64,000 bases of DNA from Portulaca oleracea (Eukaryota > Streptophyta > Magnoliopsida > Caryophyllales > Portulacaceae): NCBI GenBank assembly GCA_029582165.1, contig CM055876.1, positions 25,947,817-26,011,816 on the forward strand, read 5' to 3'. The notes beneath the pieces are model-generated. The model did not search any database, was not told the origin of the DNA, and saw only the letters and a program-made list of their open reading frames with translations. Numbering within the stretch: position 1 is the stretch's first letter; each line of letters begins with the position of its first letter. Both the position numbers and the translations under genes were made by a program. Positions 36,325 to 47,777 of the stretch are shown here, piece after piece.

Positions 36325-36712
36325 AACGGATGCCAATATATATCGAATCCTCCATATGGAGTCCCGAGTCCCCTTGATTTTATGGTGAAGAAGAAAACTT
36401 GTCTTTCCCCATAATTGAAACCCAGTTGGCAATCTAGTGGCCAAATACTTGCACACGTACATGAATCCATGCCAGAAAGTTGAGATTTGGAGCATATTTC
36501 TTGATCATCATGAGGAGGGCTTCATTTCTACAAGTAGGGCAATTTCCTACATCTATCACAGGAAATTCAAATTGATTTGCTGATGATCTGTTGGAAATCA
36601 GGTTTTGATGTTCTGTTGCATTAAGGTAAACAAGGCTCATCTGATGAATATATGGGGTTCAACACCGTCTGATAAGTGATTATGTTTGAGAAAGAATTAC
36701 GAGGAAGAATCA
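36325..36712 (+). pseudogene. bHLH exon-1 pseudogene
   Basis: Nucleotide similarity to exon 1 of the two bHLH genes, with frameshifts. Recognisable blocks are the N-terminal TATGGAGTCCCGAGT and GAAGAAGAAAACTTGTCTTT, the central TTGGAGCATATTTCTTGATC with CACAGGAAAT, then GGCTCATCTGATGAATATAT, and a trace of the basic region GAGAAAGAATTACGAGGAAG (about 36688-36707). Nothing of exons 2 and 3 follows before bHLH-A's own promoter begins. A truncated paralogue that cannot encode a factor. Confidence 0.75.
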
Positions 36713-36982
36713 GATAAGTGATTATCTTTAACTTTGCTTCTTATGTAGTAATTCAAAGTTAAAGACAAAATCCAATTAAAGATTGTGGGATATTGTGAAT
36801 CTAACATAATAAGACAAACCACCACACAGTTTGGATCATCATGAATGTTGTCATTGTTGTGGATGTGTCGGCACCATGGATGGTGCTGTGTCAGAGGCTT
36901 GAATTGTTGGTTCAATAGGAAAAAAAAAGAAGTTAAATTAGGATCTTTAAAATATTATTTTGTGTACATACATAGTACAACA

Positions 36983-37141
36983 GAATGTGGACATTGTGTA
37001 GTAACCTGTATTATGATGATTATTATAATAGAAGTTTGACACCCTCCCATGGCGAGGAAAAAAAAGGAAAAAAAGAAAAGAGGGAGAGAGAAAAGAGATT
37101 GGTGTGTTGTGTATTACAACAGAATGTGGACATTATTGTGG
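36983..37141 (+). promoter_or_regulatory. Duplicated upstream motif of bHLH-A
   Basis: GAATGTGGACATTGTGTAGT at 36983 and GAATGTGGACATTATTGTGG at 37122 are two copies 139 bp apart, both after a TACAAC/ACAACA context. The same motif precedes every bHLH unit in the window (32975, 35018, 57432), always a few hundred bases before the leader. It may be a shared promoter element or simply duplicated DNA. Confidence 0.5.
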
Positions 37142-37346
37142 CATCCCAAGGTAGCTCTACTACATGTAGCTAGCACTGTCATTTAAAAAGCAAGTAGCAA
37201 CAACTAGAATAATTCTGGATTCCTAGTTTCCTACCCCTAATTACTCTTTTCTTTTTACCCTTAATTATATTACTTACTGTCATTTTGATTAACCAACACT
37301 TAATTCTCCCTCCAACTGATTGATCCCAGATATGGATTTCACTTAA

Positions 37347-38182
37347 CTCTCTCTCTCTCTCTCTCTCTCTCCCATTGAAGTGGTAAGTCCTCTCTCTTTT
37401 TCTCTCTCTCATTCATGTAGTTTAATTTGTTAGTTAACTTGTAGTTCATCTTTCCATCATTTACTGCTTTTAATCTTATACATATCATTTACACTATTGC
37501 TATTGCTATTAGATTTGTGTGGATTGAATTTAGGAGTTTGGCTTGTAAAAGCAATATATGGTATCTATTATTTGATGGTTCCAAATGCTTGCCTACTTTT
37601 TATTTTTCTTTTATTTTTGTTATCTTAATTCCCTCTTTTTAATAATGGTCCTACAAGTACTCCAAATTAAAAATAAGGTTGCTTAATCAATTTGTGTTTT
37701 TTATTATAAAGATTTGTTTATTTTATCAGTACGACTAGTTGATTAGTTCTCATTTTCTGGTCATTGATAAGGACAGTAATATCTTTTTTCTTTTTTAGTT
37801 CTTAAGATCAACATTGAGAACAAGTTATCATTTTATAGTTGACCGGACGCGTTTTATTAGAAGAATTGGGTTTAGAGATTCAATTAGGATCACCATCGAT
37901 CAATTCACTTCATTTTTTCTACGAAATACAGCTCCATTATAGTTATATATCAACCAATTTCGTTTGCTATGCACCTTTTTTAAAGTAGATTGTCTGAATG
38001 TCAATTTAGATGGAGTCTACCCAGTTTGCTCAGCTCCATGCACATTAGAAATAAGGTCTGACTTTATTCTCGATTTTCGAAACCCCTTCTTAATTTGGTA
38101 TCCAATCATATAGGATTTTGAAAGTTCTTTTCCCCCAAATTCCAACCCTAAAACCCACCAAAAGATATATGTATTTGTTTTT
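37347..38182 (+). promoter_or_regulatory. CT-rich leader and probable 5'UTR intron of bHLH-A
   Basis: (CT)n at 37347-37371 is followed by ATTGAAGTG and a near-consensus donor GTAAGTCC (37383). The same arrangement (CT tract, ATTGAGATG, GTAAGTCT) precedes bHLH-B, and a weaker one precedes unit 1. The start codon lies 800 bp further on, so an intron in the 5' untranslated region is likely. The acceptor is not determined. Confidence 0.55.
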
Positions 38183-41100
38183 ATGTCCAACCTTCCATTC
38201 AGAAGTCCTCTCTATAGCGAGGAAGAAGATCACTTCTCTTTTCCAACCAATGGAGCCCCAAATGATCAAAACAGTAACAACCCAAACCCGTTTACCATAC
38301 AACAAATTAACCCGAATTCATTACCGAATACTTCCATACCCACATCCAATTGTCAAGATTTGAGCATGTTTCTTGATCATCACAGTGAGGGTTTTCCATT
38401 GATGGGTCAATTCCCCACAACATCACAGGAAATCCCAAGTGAGTGGATAAGGGAACTGCAGTTTGATGATGAATTTGATGATCTGGTGCAGCAAGGTGCA
38501 CAGGGATCATCCGATGAACATGGGATTCAACACCAGCATTTGATGATTGATCATCAAACTCATGATGGTGGTGGGAAAGGTTCATACATGAAACTTGATC
38601 ACAGTGCTAGGGAAAAAATCAGAAGGATGAAGCTGAGCAACTCTTATTTGGCACTTCGCTCCTTGCTTCCCGATGCTAACAGAACTTTTTATAGGGTTCG
38701 TACTCTCTCATGATCCTTTTTTACAAGTCTCTTTACATATGTCTCCATGTATATCCTAGCGATTATGAAGGGTTTTGGTTTGTATATATGCATGCCTCAT
38801 TTTACCACTATTTGAACTTGAAATTCAAATTCAAATCTAGATTTTAATTTGTATGATCGAATTAATTGTTTAAATGCCTAAGTTATGTCATATGCTCCTT
38901 TGGATTTGATGTAGACATTTTTGGGAGTGCATATGAGACATAAAGTAGATGTGTGGGGACTCAAGCCTATACTTTTAGCATTGGCATGAAAACATATCAC
39001 TTGACATTACCTTACTTTTTGAAAATGTCATATTTGTTATTGTTAATATATACCTAGAACCATCTCAACCATTAACTCAAGTTAATAGTGGCAGCTATAT
39101 TCAATGACAATTTATATTCTAACATTCTAGCCTGAAATCTCTTATTCAGACCGATTATGATCCTATATGAAACCATTTCAACCATTAACTCAAGTTAATA
39201 GTGGAAGCTAGGTTTAACAATAGTTTTATATTCTAGCATTCTAACCTGAGACTTCTTATTCAGACCGATTCTGATACCATATGAAATCATTTCAGTCAAA
39301 AATTTAATTAAGATGAAAGTTGGCGGCTTTATATATATATTATTACAATATGCAATGTACTCATAGAAAAATTGAAGCTAAATATGTAAAACTTGGCACA
39401 TAATATGCATGCAAATATGCAAAACTTTGAACAACATTGTTTGCATAAATCTTGATGGGACCCCAATGTCATTTATCTTTAATCAGGATGTAGATTAGGC
39501 TGCAATAGGTCTTTGATCCAACTAATTTCTTGGAGAAGCACCTAGGGCAACCTTCATGTTTAAATTCCTGTGAGAAACATATATATAAAAGAGAGCATTT
39601 GATAAGAATTCCATGGAAACTTTTCCGTGGAAAAAAAAAATTCTTCCGAGAATAATTTCTCCTACCCCTTACATTAAATTTTCCTTGAGTGGGGGTAACC
39701 ATATATGAAGAAACTAGGTCAACTTAGGAACACTACCCAATTTTTTTCAGGATTTTTGATCAACACAACACTTTCTTGATGGAAAATCTTGAGAAATTGA
39801 TCAGTTTTTCCATGTTGACCAATTTTTCACATGTTTGCTTACATTTAGGCTTAGGGAAAAGTTTTATGATGGATACACAATTTCCCAACTTATCTCAGTA
39901 GGGAAAACTTTACGTAGGGAGGATAAAGGAAATTTTTACAGAGCTTACTTGTTGGGAAACCTGATGTAGAGCAAATTTCCAAAATGCCCTGCTAATTTTA
40001 CTAACCCTAAGTGCAAGCTAGATACAATAAATAATAAGGATAATTTAGGCATTGTGAACATTTTTTCAAAGGAAAGTTACAATTTCAACTAAACACTGTG
40101 AAAACTTCCCCAAGTTTTCTTACCAAACGCTCCCTAAGTTAATATGAAATTACTGAGGGCGGATGAGTTAGATCAACATATCCTTAATAGAGATACATAT
40201 GCACAACTCTCATGCAATTGAATCCATGGATATCCCTTTCAATTAATTGATAGCAATTAAAATTACTTTGTACAGAGATGGACAGCACCATACATACTAG
40301 ATAGAACACTTGACTACATTCCGAGGCTTCAAGCAGAGATAGACAAGTTAACACTTGAGAAGAACAATCTACTATCACTCGTTGGGAAGCAGCAGCAGCA
40401 AGCCCTTATAAGTGATCGTGACAAACAAGATGTGCACAAATATAAGCAGACGCTAACTGTCTCAATCAACGAGGTTAAAAGAGGTGAAGTGATAATCCAG
40501 ATTTGCCAACAGAAGGGCAAACTTGATCACAAATTTTCTGCTCTAATAGAAAAATTAGAAGCTGAAGATTTTCAAGTCATTACTGCCTCTTCTTCATCTG
40601 TATCTGAAGATAGATCTTGCTTCCACGTTCACGTTCAGGTAATATCTTGCGATTGTGTGTATATATATATATCACTGCTAAAAATATGTGTATTACGACT
40701 ATTTTTTTCCAACAAGTTTAAAATGGTTGGAAAAACTCAACTGTTTTAACAACCATTTCATATCTTTCTATTTTTCAACTATTTTTCTAATTTTAAGTGG
40801 GAAAAATGGTTGGAAATTCCAACAACTTTTGCTAAAATGGTGAAAAAATTTTCCTAACAATATATCATTTTCCTAATGTTCTAAAATGGTTGGGAATACG
40901 GTTGATAATCCGATCGTTTTTCAAACCATATTTCAAATAGTAGAAAAAAAGGATGGTAGGAAGAATTTTCAACCATTTTAGCAAAAGTGGTTGGAATTTC
41001 CAACCTTTTTTCCCACATAAAATTTGAAAATTAGTTGGAAAATTAAAACAATATGAAATGATTGCTAAAATATTTATGTATGTAGTTCATGCTTAATATT

Positions 41101-41289
41101 TTTACTAGTGTATTTGAACCTTAATTGTTATTGGCTGGAGATTAAAATATGATACAACTAGAAATAGGTAAAGTTTATGTATATAGTTAATACTTGATAT
41201 ACTCAAATGTTTTGCAGATGGGTGAAAATGCTGTTGAAGCTGATTACATCGTAACCCTACAGAAGAAGCTAATTTTTTGGTTATCCTAA
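38183..41289 (+). CDS. bHLH transcription factor A, group Ib(2)/ORG2-like
   Basis: Three exons: 38183-38695, 40276-40638 and 41218-41289 (TAA), 315 residues. The basic region and first helix end exon 1 (LDHSAREKIRRMKLSNSYLA, residues 138-157); exon 2 carries helix 2 (RTLDYIPRLQAEIDKLTLEK) and an ACT-like C-terminal part ending CFHVHVQ; exon 3 encodes 23 residues starting MGENAVEADY. H, E and R residues that contact an E-box are present (H-x-x-x-E-x-x-x-R). Expected role: nuclear dimeric DNA-binding regulator; Ib(2) members act in iron-deficiency responses, but that is inferred from resemblance. Exon 1 ends AGG|GTTCGT, a weaker donor than in B (AAG|GTACAT); unspliced, it would stop five codons later. 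Introns 1 and 2 contain MITEs. Start chosen because both paralogues begin MSN. Confidence 0.8.
39058..39292. repeat. Tandem duplication in bHLH-A intron 1
   Basis: Two copies of about 114 bp, each with AACCATTAACTCAAGTTAAT and CTTATTCAGACCGATT. Intronic and non-coding. Confidence 0.85.
39591..40134. mobile_element. MITE-like insertion in bHLH-A intron 1
   Basis: GAGAGCATTTGATAAGAATT at the left pairs imperfectly with TTCTTACCAAACGCTCCC at the right, giving GGGAGCGTTTGGTAAGAA-like termini common in plant DNA transposon derivatives. 544 bp, no coding frame. It is absent from the short intron 1 of bHLH-B (108 bp). Confidence 0.5.
40741..41072. mobile_element. Palindromic insertion in bHLH-A intron 2
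   Basis: TTTTAACAACCATTTCATAT pairs with ATATGAAATGATTGCTAAAA, and inner segments TGGTTGGAAATTCCAAC and GTTGGAATTTCCAACC pair as well. A hairpin-type element of about 330 bp rich in AAAATGGTTGG words. Intron 2 of bHLH-B lacks it. Confidence 0.65.
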
Positions 41290-41630
41290 TGTAGAATACA
41301 TTTTTCTTAGTATATTCTCTTCAAGATTCAATGCGTTTAGGTAAGTTGTTTTCTAGATCAGATTAAAATTTGAAAGTTAAAGTACGTAGGATGAAATGAT
41401 GAATGATGATCGAATTAGATTTGTATTGTTTAATTCCATGGTATACTTTAAATTTGATAGTTCTACATTAATTTTGATAGTTGAATTAGTTGTTACAATA
41501 ACTTTCCTCACAAACGAATGCAAGGAATTGAAGATAATTAACCAAAAGCAAATTTATTGAAATCATACATCTGCGTTGTTTAACTATGTGGCCTACTTTT
41601 TAACAATAAATATATCAAATACTTTAGTAT
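41290..41630. other. 3' flank of bHLH-A
   Basis: AT-rich downstream sequence, presumably including the 3' untranslated region. No clear poly(A) signal stands out. Confidence 0.4.
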
Positions 41631-41631
41631 A

Positions 41632-42775
41632 GACTCTGTTAGGAAATGAACTATCATCGTTTAACTGTTAGTTATTTGAATTAGCTATTAGTTGTTAGTA
41701 GTTTGTATTAATTATTTGACTTAGCTGTTTGCAACAAAAATGTTAGTAAAATTAGCTATTTGTGAAAACGTAAGTTGGTGATTTTCCATTTATACCCTTA
41801 ACAATATAATTCTTTTCATTATAATTTTACAAATATTTAAAATAAATTACAAATTTATAGTTACAAAATAATTTGCCTTTAATATAAATTTTTGATATTA
41901 CTATTCAATACCAACTCAATTTTTATTATAATAATTAGTAAAATCTATTACATAAAAAATTAAACTATTCATTGACTAAAGCTAAGAAAATGAAGAATAT
42001 AATTTGTTAATTTTACAAATATATTGAGTTAGTCATTATTTTTTTCCACCAATACATTTATTTATTTTGGTAAAGATAAAGTGAAGGTAACAGACAATTT
42101 ATTGCCATTTATTATTGGTAAATCGTTATATACCATCAAAACATAATTCTTATCTGAATAAGTAAAGAATATTAAATTAATTTGATATAATTTGGTGAAA
42201 TAATTATTAAAGTATTAAATATAATTAAAATCATTATTATATAATATATGATGCAATTTGGTGAAAATATAAGCACAATTTATTAACTTTAAGAAAATGT
42301 TAAATTAGTCATCATTTTTTTCTACCAAAATTACATTCATCATTTTGGTAAAAATAATTACATGAATATAATGGACAACTCTAAAGTCATTTATTCATAA
42401 TAGATCATTAAATATCATTAAAACATGGCTTTTACCTAAATGAGTGAATAATAAAAATTTTATTTAATATGGCTAAAGCCTAAAATTTACTAAAAGCCTT
42501 AAAAGTTATTATTAAAATCATTATTATATAATATATGGAGTAATTTGATGAAAATATGAGGGTAATATGATAATTTTAGTTCCAAATAGGTAAAAAATAT
42601 TCCAAAAAATTAAGTGCAAATAGCTTTTTGAAAAAGAGCTTTTTGGGGTCAAACAACTAATCCAAAAAATTGTTTACCAAATACCTCATTAACAGTTTTA
42701 ACTTGATTGAAACACCTAATTGAGCAAAAAAAACTCTTTTCCCCCCAAAAAAAAAACTATTCTACCAAACAGGGC
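41632..42775. mobile_element. Putative non-autonomous DNA transposon with internal duplication
   Basis: Ends resemble each other in inverted orientation: GACTCTGTTAGGAAATG at the left and CTACCAAACAGGGCC at the right (complement GGCCCTGTTTGGTAG). Inside, about 285 bp is duplicated in tandem (41990-42270 and 42275-42565), both copies ending in TCATTATTATATAATATATG. Very AT-rich, no protein. Superfamily not assigned. Confidence 0.45.
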
Positions 42776-44159
42776 CATATCTATCTACGTACAGTAAAAA
42801 TATAAAACACAAAAAGTATTATAAAATGACAACGTTTTGCATGCATGTGACGTAGGATATGTTAGGTCGATCCATACCCAAGTTCCCGGATGTAGGTTCG
42901 TACTTCAAGGTGAACCTTATAATTTGTGATTGTTTGATAGTTTGGTTTAGTTAATTTCGAAGCCATTATTAACTTTCCACGCAAACAAATGAAATAAATA
43001 CAAGCAAATTGTCCAAAAGAAAATTTAATCAAAATCATAATGTACGTATTACATGGAAAATTGGACTATACTTCTAAGAGTACCATGTTTTCTGATTCTC
43101 AGGCCTGCTTAATTATAAGCATTTTCGCCAAAGTTTTTGAGCATTATAGTTCAATTTTATGAATATTTTTCGAGCAAATTTGTCACTCTTATACTTGTTC
43201 TCGATTTTTGTTTTATAACCATACTTTTGTTGTTTTCCTAAATGTTAAGAGCATTATAGTAGAGTTTTTATAAGCATTGTTATATGACTATACTTATCAA
43301 ATCATTTCTTTTTTGTATTGCCATCATTAACATGTTTTGTTTATATAAAGTTTTATGAGCACTATCGTATAATTTTATGAACATTTTTCTGGGCACATAA
43401 TTCTCTATACTCCTATAAATATTGATTGAGAGCTACTATTATTACATCCTATCTAACACAATCTATTGGTGGTTTTATATAGCACCCACAAAAGTTGATT
43501 CTTGTTCACCTTGGTTACTCCACTTTACCCCTTCCAAAAGGTGTTACGGGTAGACCAAAATTACTTACCGTAGGCATTTTTCACACTGTAAGTCATTCGT
43601 AAGTTAACTTTACTCACTCCTACCAAATTTTATTGTTTTTTCCTAAATCTACCTAAATCTATCTAAATTTTCCTACTTTCAAAAAAACTAAATACATACT
43701 TCTACTTATTTTCACATAGACCTACTCAACATTATTTTATCCAATTTCTACATATACATAGAAAGAACAGAGCAACGGTGAACTAATTCACAGCATTATA
43801 CAATTCCTTTTTTCTTATGTGATTCTTCAGTTTTTGGGAGCTATAATGGGAGCATAGCCACAGGTAAATCAAACAATTTGTCATGAAACAATTGATAAAA
43901 GTTTCTTGAAAATTGATGTGTCTTAGGACAAAAACAATTATTGAATATCTTGCCTTAGTGTAAAAGTCATAGTGATCCATGAAGATCAAGTAGGTACTTA
44001 GGGCATCCCAAGCCTAATGGACCAATCCCCAAATTTTCAAATGCCTTGGGGAATTATATGGTCTTGGATCGAAGAAGTCTCATGGTGAACCGACTGATTT
44101 TTCAACACTCAAGTTCAAAAAATCACCCGTACGTGAACACAAGAATGGAGCTAAGTAGG
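42776..44159. other. Intergenic, nothing recognised
   Basis: AT-rich. From 43120 to 43390 the words GAGCATTATAG and GAACATTTTTC-like repeats recur, faintly like the complement of the ATGCTCAT minisatellite. No supported gene or RNA. Confidence 0.4.
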
Positions 44160-44884
44160 GTTCAATGCCAAGTTGGAGAGGTTAAGTCGGGGTCAGGATC
44201 CAACTAAGGGGCGTTTTGGTCATGCACAATGGTCGGGATGAAGGAGCGTGTAGGAGACCGAGCGAGAAGAAACGGGAAGCGACCAAGGAACAGAAGAGAA
44301 CTAGGGAGGGCACTGATAGCACAGTTTGGTGCTGACCGCGCCTTACACGTTTTCTTCGTCCCCTTCTTTGTCAGAGGCGTTGGTCGCACCTGCCTCCGCG
44401 TTTCTCTGCAGAATTTACAAATCCCTCCCGCCCCTTTGTTATGTTTTCTTCCTCTTTTCCCCCTCTCCTATTTAATCCCTCTCCCCCTCATTTATTAGCA
44501 ATTATTGAATATTTTAAACCTTCATGAATGAATCTTGTTAGGTATTGAAAACTCTCTCAAATCTTTCTCTTATTTATCCATTTATGGTGTTAATTGGGAG
44601 TAGATCCTTTAGGGATTAGTTGGTGTTTCTTTATACTAATCTTGGTGATCTGAAGTCTCTTGGGTATCTTCTTGACTTGTTAGTGGTTCTCCTTTAAGCA
44701 TCCATAGAAGACTATAGTTCAAGGTCGTGAACAATCTTTATCCTTGTTCATATCTTTATTTGTTCTTGTCGCTATTCTTGTTGTTTTGATGCATCAAAAT
44801 CTTAGAAATTGTTGTTGTTCTTGAGTTCTAATGATGAGTTTCCTTAAACCCTAGGTTAGTTATTAATTATCGGGCTTGAATCTT
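44160..44884 (+). other. Promoter- or LTR-like segment
   Basis: A GC-richer patch (44220-44420) precedes TCCTATTTAATCCCTCTCCC, a TATA-like box in a pyrimidine-rich context, then a T-rich leader-like stretch. The design resembles a plant LTR or a Pol II promoter without an attached gene. No second copy or primer site was found, so identity is open. Confidence 0.3.
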
Positions 44885-45118
44885 AGTGTTTGCTATTCGA
44901 TTCCAGATCACATAATATATATTACACATTGCATTGGAAAGATTAATATAACTGAAACTAGGAACAATGAAACATATAAATTATAACATATATTTTATAA
45001 AAAAAAATTTCAAATTTGTGAAAACAAGCACGTAAAATATTCATAACAACTAGGATTTATTCATTAAGGTGTCATTTTAAATTTGTTTGCTTAGCCAAAA
45101 AAATGTTAAGCTCCTTAT
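44885..45118. mobile_element. Family 4 MITE copy 3, left part
   Basis: Contains ATTCATTAAGGTGTCATTTT and TTAGCCAAAAAAATGTTAAG, matching the core of the copies at 21020 and 34682. It is cut at CTTAT by the Tork-like retrotransposon and resumes at 51324. Confidence 0.6.
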
Positions 45119-45692
45119 TATTAGGAAAGTGTCCTAAAATCACCAAATCTCTTGATACCACAATTATTTATTTCCTAATTGTATTAGGATATTATTTAGG
45201 TTTCCTTATTATGTTGGGTTTCCTAATTGTATTAGATTCTAAATCTAATTGGAGTGGGAGTCAAGTTAGGTCATAGGGAGTTTTCCCTATAAATAAGGTA
45301 CATGTTTCTCAACCAAAAACATCATCGGTAAACACAGAGAGCTAGAGAGAGAGAAAATATTGAGAGAGAAAGGGGTCTCACCAATATTTCCCCAGTGTAT
45401 CCTGAGAGATTGTGAGTTGAGTGTTGAGAGATTGTTATTGTAATCTCCTTTGTGGATCGTATCGCACCCTGTGATAGTGATCAAGTTGTACTCCTCCTTA
45501 CTCATAGTGGATTATTTTCTGGCTGTCACCGTCCGTGGGTTTTTCTCCGAGTTCATCGGTTTCCCACGTAATTCTAGTGTTTGATTTTATCGCTAATTTT
45601 TTGTTCCTAAATTTTGTTGTAATATCCATCATCTCATTTTCGATTCTATTATTCGCTTCCGCTGTTACCTTGCTACTCACTTTTCTCTAACA
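45119..45692 (+). repeat. 5' LTR of copia-3
   Basis: 574 bp ending TTTCTCTAACA just before the primer site. U3 contains CCTAATTGTATTAGGAT stem-like repeats and CCCTATAAATAAGG as the TATA region near 45287-45300. Confidence 0.93.
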
Positions 45693-45715
45693 AGTGGTAT
45701 CAGAGCAAGGTGGAG

Positions 45716-46900
45716 ATGGCTTCAATTATGAAGTGCGATATTCCAAAATTTGATGGAACGAGGAGTTTTACTATGTGGAGACTACAGATGAAGGCGGTTC
45801 TGATTCAGCACGGGTTATGGGATGTGATTGAGTATCCCGACACGAAGACTGATGCGACAATGAGCGATGATGAATTCAAACAGCTCCAGAAGGATATCAA
45901 GGGGAATCTGACTCCAAGGGAGTGGAAGAAGCTTGAAGATAAGACTCTCGCAAGGATTCAACTGTGCTTGGCGGAGTACATTCAGAGAGAGGTGATGCAT
46001 ATCGAGAAACCTCGGGTGCTCTAGACCAAACTGGAAGAGCTGTACATGTCGAAGAGTCGTGCAAACAAGTACCGAATGAAGGAGAAATTCTACAGGCTAA
46101 AGATGTCCCAAGGTACTTCTATGTAGGCACATCTTAGTGAATTTGATTCTATTATTACTGAATTGGAATCAATGGATATAAAATACACTGATGAGGATAA
46201 GGCTTTACACTTAATTTTATCCCTACCTACATCACATAAACAATTTAAGGAAATCATGTTGTATGGGAATCGTGGTGTCCTTAACCTTAGTGAAGTAAAG
46301 GCTAGTTTACTGTCTAAGGAGAAACTTGATACTGATGGTGATGACCAAGGTGGTGATGCTATGGTTGTAAGGGGTAGGAATACTGAACGTAAGGGAAACG
46401 GGTCTAGAGGGAGGTCTAAACACCGATCAAAGTCTAGGAATCATCACAAGAATAAGAAGTATAACTACTGTAGTAAGATGGGGCATATAGAGAGAGACTG
46501 TTGGGCAAAACAGAGAGACCAGAAGCAGGAGAGTAAGGATAATCACACCAAACCTGGTACCTCAAACTGCGTAGAGTCCGAGTCAGATGGTGATGGGTTT
46601 GTAGTTACGGATGATGCCTTGGCTATCACATCGAGTAGGATAGCTAGAGATGAGTGGGTTCTTGACACGTGGTGCACCTATCATATGTGTCCTCATAAGG
46701 ACTGGTTCGAGTCTTATGAGAGTGTTGACACCGGGGTCGTAGTCATGGGTAACGACACAGCCTGCAAGGTTGCAGGAATCGGTAGCATCAAAATCAAGAC
46801 TCATGATGGCATCGTTAGAACTCTCAAGGAGGTTCGTCATATCCCTTACATAACTCGAAATTTAATTTCTTTGGGTACTCTTGAATCTAACGGCTGCAGG
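45716..46900 (+). pseudogene. copia-3 gag and protease
   Basis: Starts MASIMKCDIPKFDG with WRLQMKAVLIQHGLWDVIEY, typical of Tork/Tnt1 Gag. In-frame stops occur at 46022 (a Trp codon in relatives, LW to L-stop) and near 46126. The frame from 46163 continues through LHLILSLPTSHKQF to a zinc knuckle YNYCSKMGHIERDC whose first Cys is Tyr, and a protease segment WVLDTWCTYHMCPHKDW in which the catalytic DSG has become DTW. The hAT-like element begins at 46901 in mid-frame. Confidence 0.85.
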
Positions 46901-47769
46901 TAGACCTGTCAATACGGGCGGGCGGGCGGGTTACGGGTCGATCGTATATCGGGTTCGGGTAAATACGGGTCGGGTGTATTTCGGGTTCGGGTAAATACAA
47001 GTCGAGTGTATTCCGGTTTCGGGCGGTTTGGATCGGGTTAACGGGTCATGGCCGCTCTTTTTCTCAGTTACTTACAACTAATAAAATTGATTATAATTAG
47101 TCAAAGACATCTGTGTAATGTACCATTCCATTCCAAGTTCGACCACCACGATATGTCATAATTGTATAGACATATTAATATACACCTAAGGGACAAAATT
47201 TGGCAATCTTCAAGTCTACAAGTATTATGCGGTTTACATCAACAATCCATGAATAACAATACTTATGAAATATATAGGGTTTTGGGATACTACTATACTG
47301 AACTTTTAGGTATTGGACAATAATGCACTGAACTTTGACATTGGACAATAATACACTATTTTACTGAAAGAGAGGAGAGAGGCGGACTGCAAGAGTTTGA
47401 GGGTTCACTGAAAGAGTGAGTGAGTGACAGACTGACAATGTTAGGGTTTTGTTTTGGTCATTTGTTATTTGATTATTTCATTTGTATGTCTCCCTCTACG
47501 CATAACTTTCCAAAGCCACCCAATATTTTACTTTTGGGCCTTAATTTTCATGAAATGGACCCATTTTTTTGCACAAGGCCAAAGTAGACAAAACACTTAA
47601 AATTAAAGTGTCTGACCCAACGGGTCGACCCAAACCTGACCCAACCTGACCCGTTTTTTACCGGGTTCTTTCGGTTGGGTCATTTTCGGGTCCCGGGTCG
47701 GAATTTCGTGCTCAAAACCAACTTTTTGCGGGTCGGGTTTCCGGGTCGAGTCGAGAATTGCCAGGTCTA
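46901..47769. mobile_element. hAT-like non-autonomous element inside copia-3
   Basis: Terminal inverted repeats TAGACCTGTCAAT and ATTGCCAGGTCTA (one mismatch in 13) with a perfect 8-bp duplication GCTGCAGG at 46893-46900 and 47770-47777, diagnostic of hAT insertion. 869 bp, no transposase. Both subterminal regions are rich in GGGTCGGGT/ACCCGACCC words. A one-ended fragment of the (TA)n-bounded family 2 lies inside at 47276. Confidence 0.95.
47276..47366 (+). mobile_element. Family 2 terminus inside the hAT-like element
   Basis: AGGGTTTTGGGATACTACTA with TACTGAAC and CAATAATGCACTGAAC matches the left end of the family-2 element at 6141, again preceded by TATATAT-like sequence. The matching right end was not found. 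Confidence 0.7.
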
Positions 47770-47777
47770 GCTGCAGG

